64,000 nucleotides of DNA from Xanthomonas sp. Leaf148 (GTDB lineage: Bacteria; Pseudomonadota; Gammaproteobacteria; Xanthomonadales; Xanthomonadaceae): assembly GCF_001423585.1 (NCBI RefSeq), contig NZ_LMOP01000001.1:496001-560000 (forward strand). Direction: 5' to 3'. Under the pieces are notes generated by a model. That model saw only the letters and a list, made by a program, of their open reading frames with translations, searched no databases and had not been told where the DNA came from. This document shows positions 60,122 to 64,000 of this stretch, one piece after another (the stretch's first letter is position 1; the number at the start of each line of letters is the position of its first letter). Both the position numbers and the translations under genes were made by a program.

Positions 60122-60844
60122 ATGAACATGGCGACACGTCAGGAACCCCATCCACGACTCTTGTTGGTGGAAGACGACCCGATCAGCCGCGGCTTTCTGC
60201 AGGCTGCCCTGGAAAGCCTTCCGGCCCTGGTGGATTGCGCAGATTCGTTGTCGTCGGCGCTGGACCGCGCGCGCGAACGTCGCCACGACCTGTGGCTGAT
60301 CGACGTCAATCTCCCCGATGGCACCGGCAGCGGCCTGCTGCGCGCGTTACGTCTGCTGCACCCGGACGTGCCTGCGCTGGCGCATACCGCCGATGGCGAC
60401 ATGGCGATGCAGCGTGGTCTGCAGTCCGATGGCTTTCTGGAAATGCTGGTCAAGCCGCTGACCACCGAACGCCTGCTGCAGGCGGTGCGTCGCGGTCTGG
60501 CGCGTGGCCGCTACAGCGTGGCGCCGGTCGGTGTGGTCGACATCGCCGCCAGCGATTGGGATGAGGCGGCAGCGCTGAGCGCGCTCAACGGCCAGCAGCA
60601 TCACCTCAACGCACTGCGCGAACTGTTCCTGGCAGAGCTGCCGGGCACACGCGACGCGGTCACCTCGGCACTGAACATCAGCGATGAGCAGGCGCTGCGC
60701 AATCATCTGCATCGCTTGCAGGCCAGTTGCGGTTTCGTCGGCGCCGCCCGGCTGGCCGGCGCGGTCCGCCTGCTGCGTGGCGACCCGCAATCGCACACCG
60801 CGCAGACCCAGTTTCATGCGGCGGTGGCGGCGTTATTGCACTGA
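60122..60844 (+). CDS. response regulator with C-terminal Hpt domain (REC-Hpt)
   Basis: A 240-residue two-domain signalling protein without a DNA-binding output. The REC domain (about 10-125) has the acidic pair Asp18/Asp19 in LLVEDDP, phosphoacceptor Asp61 in LIDVNLPDG and the switch Lys in EMLVKPL. The C-terminal domain is a histidine phosphotransfer bundle with His197 in HRLQASCGFVGAARL, matching HxLKGS...GA. It likely relays phosphate from a hybrid kinase encoded elsewhere. It is divergent from rlmD and stands alone. ATG 60122 follows AGGAGG by five to six bases. Confidence 0.88.
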   Translation: MNMATRQEPHPRLLLVEDDPISRGFLQAALESLPALVDCADSLSSALDRARERRHDLWLIDVNLPDGTGSGLLRALRLLHPDVPALAHTADGDMAMQRGLQSDGFLEMLVKPLTTERLLQAVRRGLARGRYSVAPVGVVDIAASDWDEAAALSALNGQQHHLNALRELFLAELPGTRDAVTSALNISDEQALRNHLHRLQASCGFVGAARLAGAVRLLRGDPQSHTAQTQFHAAVAALLH

Positions 60845-60962
60845 ACTGAGGGTGTCGTCGTCAGCGCCGTCCGTGGGATCAGGCGCTGACTGGGTGTCTA
60901 CAGGATCGGATACGCGATTCGTCAAATGACACGCGGCACTGCACTTGGCCGCGTCGTGCAGA

Positions 60963-61685
60963 TCAACGACGACGCGCCAGATCCTCCAGCATTTCCCAGG
61001 ATTTCAGCCCGCGTCCGTTTAGATGATGCAACAGCACGCTACGCATGCTGCGGCGCAAGCCGGGCATGTCATCGGTAGCCGGCATTGTGTCCTCCCCCAG
61101 CGCCAGCAACGCCGCACCGGTGACAGTCTCACGCCGATCCTGTGCCAGACGCTCGCTCAGTACCCGCATGGCACCTTCCTGCGGATCGAGTCGATAACGC
61201 GCCGCCGGGTCGATCGGCTGCCCGTCGCTGTCGTGCTGCAGATCGAAGGCAAACCCCAGCCCCTCCAGCACATCGCGCTCGAACTGGCGCAACCCCCACG
61301 CCAGCGACAACTCCGAGGCCAGATGCGCACGTGCCTGCGCGTAGCACGCATAAAGCTCGGGGACCGCATCATTGCGTGGGGCCAGACGCAGCAACAGCTC
61401 GCTGATGTAGAAGCCGGCGAGCATGCGTTCGCCGACCAATCGCGGCGCGGTATCCAGCGCTTCGGCCTGGCGCAGTTGCGCAAGTTCTCCGCGCTGCACG
61501 GCGGTGAACTGAATCAGTTGCAGCGGCTGCAGCGCCGCACGCAGCGCCTGCTTGCGCGGGCCTTGCACGCCACGCGCCAGCAACCCCACCCGCCCGTGCT
61601 GCTCGCTCAGCACTTCCACCAGCAAGCTGGTCTCGCGCCAGGCGCGCACATGCAGGACGAAGCCGTGTTCGTGCTCGATCAGCAT
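60963..61685 (-). CDS. recO: DNA repair protein RecO
   Basis: A 240-residue RecO. The N-terminal OB fold ([39 protein letters not shown]) is followed by the helical C-terminal domain ([38 protein letters not shown]). RecO loads RecA onto gapped DNA with RecR. The zinc-finger cysteines of some RecO proteins are absent, as in E. coli. It lies downstream of era in the usual lepB-rnc-era-recO order but is separated by about 320 bases containing repeats. Confidence 0.92.
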   Translation of the reverse strand: MLIEHEHGFVLHVRAWRETSLLVEVLSEQHGRVGLLARGVQGPRKQALRAALQPLQLIQFTAVQRGELAQLRQAEALDTAPRLVGERMLAGFYISELLLRLAPRNDAVPELYACYAQARAHLASELSLAWGLRQFERDVLEGLGFAFDLQHDSDGQPIDPAARYRLDPQEGAMRVLSERLAQDRRETVTGAALLALGEDTMPATDDMPGLRRSMRSVLLHHLNGRGLKSWEMLEDLARRR

Positions 61686-62007
61686 GGAAGCAGTTGCCGG
61701 GACTGGGGCCCCGGGACCCGGGACACGTAGACAGCAAGGGCAGCGCCTCCGGAATGGCGACGGTGCGCAGCAGCGCTGCCCGAGCTACATGCGCGGTCCA
61801 CAGACACGCGCACCATTTGCACAACGCTTATCCCGGCATTGTTCCGCAAAGCTGAGAGCTCCGCCGCGGATGGAGCGAGCGCCGCTCGCTCAACACGGGG
61901 CGCAGCATGCCGAGACATCGCCCTGCGCCATGTCCGTAGCATTGCCGGCGAACTGGCGGACAGCGTCCGCTTTCCGGGTCCCGGGTCCCGGGTCCCCGGC
62001 CCCGCTT
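61686..62007. repeat. era-recO spacer framed by inverted GGGTCCC arrays
   Basis: A 322-bp spacer bounded by GC-rich heptamers: CCCCGGGACCCGGGAC at about 61710-61726 and TCCGGGTCCCGGGTCCCGGG at about 61975-61994. These two arms are largely complementary and could close a loop of about 250 nt. Inside is a hairpin GAGCGAGC/GCTCGCTC (61873-61880, 61884-61891). No gene is seen. Confidence 0.7.
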
Positions 62008-62904
62008 TCATTCGTAACCGAACGCCTTCAATGCCGCTTCGTCATCCGACCAGCCTTCGCGCACGCGTACCCAGGTTTCCAGAAACACTTTTGCGCCGAA
62101 CAACCGTTCCATCTGCAGACGCGCCTTGCCGCCGATTTCCTTCAGACGGGTGCCGCCCTTGCCGATCACGATCGCCTTCTGACCTTCGCGCTCGACCCAG
62201 ATCACCGCACCGATCCGCAGCAGCGCGCCGTCTTCGGCAAAGCGCTCGATTTCCACGGTGGTGGCATACGGCAGTTCTTCGCCCAATTGGCGCATCAGCT
62301 GCTCGCGCACTAGCTCGCCTGCCAGAAAGCGCTGACTGCGGTCGGTGATCTCGTCTTCGCCGTACATCGCCTCGGCTTCGGGCACCAGCTTGAGCAGATC
62401 GCTCACCAACGCTTCCAGCCCCTTGCGCTTGAGCGCGGACACCGGGTGCACAGCAGCAAACGTACGGCCCTCGCTGACCTGCGCCAGAAACGGGAACAAC
62501 GCAGTCTTGTCCTTGAGCCGGTCGACCTTGTTGACGACCAGCACCACCGGCACCCCCGCGTCGCTGAGCACGCGAAACGCCAGGGTGTCTTCTTCGTCCC
62601 AACGGCCTGCCTCGATCACCAGCACCGCGGCGTCCACGCCTTCGAGCGAACCGCGCGCGGCGCGATTCATCACCCGATTCATCGCGCGCTTTTGCTCGCG
62701 GTGCAGCCCGGGCGTATCGACCAGCGCCAGCTGCCCTTCCGGGAAGGTAGCGATGCCCAGCAGCCGATGCCGCGTGGTCTGCGGCCGATTGGACACGATG
62801 CTGACCTTGGCACCCACCAGGGCATTGGTCAGAGTGGATTTGCCGACATTCGGCCGGCCGATAATGGCAACGCTGCCGCTACGGTGGGGAGTGGTTTCGC
62901 TCAC
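62008..62904 (-). CDS. era: GTPase Era
   Basis: A 298-residue ribosome-assembly GTPase. G1 is GRPNVGKST (residues 16-24), G2 lies in [13 protein letters not shown]3 is [10 protein letters not shown]4 is NKVDRLKD and the C-terminal KH domain reads [20 protein letters not shown]. It binds the 3' end of 16S rRNA in 30S maturation. The start is GTG 62904, overlapping the rnc stop as GTGA; the longer open frame upstream runs inside rnc and is not used. Confidence 0.95.
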   Translation of the reverse strand: MSETTPHRSGSVAIIGRPNVGKSTLTNALVGAKVSIVSNRPQTTRHRLLGIATFPEGQLALVDTPGLHREQKRAMNRVMNRAARGSLEGVDAAVLVIEAGRWDEEDTLAFRVLSDAGVPVVLVVNKVDRLKDKTALFPFLAQVSEGRTFAAVHPVSALKRKGLEALVSDLLKLVPEAEAMYGEDEITDRSQRFLAGELVREQLMRQLGEELPYATTVEIERFAEDGALLRIGAVIWVEREGQKAIVIGKGGTRLKEIGGKARLQMERLFGAKVFLETWVRVREGWSDDEAALKAFGYE

Positions 62905-63581
62905 GTGTTTACATCCAGTTGTGCGATGACGGTAGCCGCCGCCTGTTGCTCGGCAAGACGGCGCGACGTGCCCTGGCCCTCGGCGCGGGCGATGGGCTGC
63001 TCCAGAATGCAGGCGACGTGGAACTGCTTGGCATGTTCGTCGCCGCTCTCGCTGATCAGAGCGTAATTGGGCAGCGGCAGCTGCCGTGCCTGCAGCCATT
63101 CCTGCAGCCGCGTCTTGGGATCTTTTTCGGCTTTGCCGACCGGTAACGCCGCAAGCGATGACTCGAACCACGGCAGCACCACCGCGCGACAGCGCTCGAA
63201 TCCGCAGTCCAGATAGATGGCCGCAACGATCGCCTCGACCGCATCGGCCAGGATCGAATCGCGCCGATGACCACCGGACTTGAGTTCGCCCGGGCCCAGC
63301 GTCAACCGCTCGCCCAGATTGAGCGTGCGTCCAATCACCGCCAGTGCACCTTCGCGCACCAGCTCGGCGCGCGCGCGCGTCAGCGCTCCTTCGTCGGCCT
63401 TGGGCCAGCGCTGATACAACGCCTCGGCGATCAGCAGATTGACGATGCCGTCGCCGAGAAACTCCAGCCGCTCGTTATGCGGCGTCCCGGCGCTGCGATG
63501 CCGCAGCGCCTGGGCGAGCAGACCCGGATCGGCGAATGCATGACCGATCGGATCGCCACGTTGAAAGGTTCTATTCGACAC
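62901..63581 (-). CDS. rnc: ribonuclease III
   Basis: A 226-residue double-stranded RNA endonuclease. The RNase III signature is [20 protein letters not shown] (residues 37-56; most family members have Ser where this has Gly in GDG). The second acidic cluster is [16 protein letters not shown]. The C-terminal dsRNA-binding domain is at about 155-225 ([37 protein letters not shown]). It processes rRNA precursors. The start is GTG 63581, overlapping DUF4845 by 11 bases; it is coupled to era. Confidence 0.94.
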   Translation of the reverse strand: MSNRTFQRGDPIGHAFADPGLLAQALRHRSAGTPHNERLEFLGDGIVNLLIAEALYQRWPKADEGALTRARAELVREGALAVIGRTLNLGERLTLGPGELKSGGHRRDSILADAVEAIVAAIYLDCGFERCRAVVLPWFESSLAALPVGKAEKDPKTRLQEWLQARQLPLPNYALISESGDEHAKQFHVACILEQPIARAEGQGTSRRLAEQQAAATVIAQLDVNT

Positions 63582-63948
63582 CGCGTTTCGTCATGTCCTG
63601 CGAGGTATCGAACTTGCCGACAATATCCAGATTGCCGATCAGCTCGCGACGCACTTCGTAGTTGACCTTCATCCGCCAGCCGCCTTCAACACGCTCGAAC
63701 TTGACGTCTTCTTTTTTGACGTTCTCCGAGTAATTGATGTACAGCCGACGAAAGAACAGATCCTGCAGCTTTGACGGATCCATGTCGGCACTGCCGGGCT
63801 CATTGGCCAGGCCCTTCATTGCGGTGCGGACGGAGTAATACTCCTGATACATCGGAAACAGCTTCATCCCGATGTACAGGCCAAATCCGACCACCGCCAG
63901 CACCACCACGAACGACGTCAACGTCATACCGCTTTGCTTGCGCTTCAT
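63571..63948 (-). CDS. DUF4845 membrane protein
   Basis: A 125-residue single-pass protein with N-terminal helix [20 protein letters not shown] after a basic MKRKQSG start resembling a type IV pilin leader. A soluble domain follows ([37 protein letters not shown]). DUF4845 genes lie between lepB and rnc in gamma- and betaproteobacteria, as here. The function is unknown. ATG 63948 has GGGGAT about seven bases upstream; the ten-codon extension upstream is not used. Confidence 0.9.
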   Translation of the reverse strand: MKRKQSGMTLTSFVVVLAVVGFGLYIGMKLFPMYQEYYSVRTAMKGLANEPGSADMDPSKLQDLFFRRLYINYSENVKKEDVKFERVEGGWRMKVNYEVRRELIGNLDIVGKFDTSQDMTKRGVE

Positions 63949-63978
63949 TGTGCTATCCCCGGCACGCCGTGCGTGCAT

Positions 63979-64000
63979 TTACTGGATTCCAGTCCCGATC
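63979..64000 (-). CDS. lepB: probable C-terminal end of signal peptidase I (partial)
   Basis: On the minus strand the last bases read as IGTGIQ followed by TAA. E. coli LepB ends RIGGIH, and lepB normally precedes DUF4845-rnc-era, so this is likely the LepB C-terminus with the rest beyond the window. Only six residues are visible. Confidence 0.45.

Noticed and set aside
1..64000. tRNA, rRNA, CRISPR arrays, insertion sequences and prophage genes
   Set aside because: Looked for T-loop motifs, regularly spaced direct repeats, transposase motifs and integrases; none were found.

Overview
The window is GC-rich, densely coded bacterial chromosome. Gene content and order fit Xanthomonas or a close Xanthomonadaceae relative: a lepB-side DUF4845 gene followed by rnc-era-recO, mprF beside an acvB-type gene, a ligase-associated repair cassette, and intergenic (GGGAATC)n heptamer arrays. 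This assignment rests on pattern recognition; no search was run. I see no tRNA, rRNA, CRISPR array, insertion sequence or prophage, so this looks like core chromosome.

Layout. 1-8345 (+): the end of an ECF sigma factor, its membrane anti-sigma factor, then a tightly coupled seven-gene membrane-lipid operon (desaturase, FAD oxidoreductase, DUF1365, Cfa-type methyltransferase, DUF2878, DUF1295, second Cfa-like methyltransferase). 8661-15822: DUF998-RidA (-), then mprF (+) facing an acvB-type lysyl-phosphatidylglycerol hydrolase (-), with an Oxidored-like mini-protein, an HD phosphohydrolase and ThpR behind it. 16005-26469: stress and small-molecule genes, namely DUF2383, a divergent MFS/Old-Yellow-Enzyme pair, an L,D-transpeptidase, a duplicated DUF6491-like protein, a PhnA-type zinc-ribbon protein, a CDF transporter, SlyD and a YegD-like Hsp70. 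26590-28612 (-): a second ECF sigma/anti-sigma module with a DUF4097 protein.

28613-42165: a gene-poor kilobase, MscS, a DksA-like protein, DUF2789, DUF1328, a YgjP-type metallopeptidase, a Sel1/2-oxoglutarate oxygenase fusion, a Leu/Val-type dehydrogenase, a lipidated subtilisin autotransporter, a thiolase, two Ala-rich Lpp-like lipoproteins and a CHASE3-GAF-GGDEF cyclase. 42263-49509 (+): bactofilin and a zinc-ribbon partner, then the repair cassette (MBL exonuclease, ATP-dependent ligase, Lhr-type helicase, PdeM nuclease). 49848-64000: a flavin monooxygenase, a cold-shock protein, nagZ-hpt-mtiP (cell-wall recycling and purine salvage), an iron-sulfur photolyase, a renalase-like flavoprotein, a FrnE-like protein, CYTH, rlmD, a REC-Hpt protein, recO, era, rnc, DUF4845 and probably the tail of lepB.

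Themes: envelope lipid remodelling (sigma-linked lipid operon, MprF/AcvB), envelope-stress sigma modules, outer-membrane and peptidoglycan attachment (Lpp-like lipoproteins, L,D-transpeptidase), DNA repair (ligase cassette, photolyase, RecO), and two kinds of dispersed intergenic repeat: a roughly 70-bp unit and heptamer arrays.
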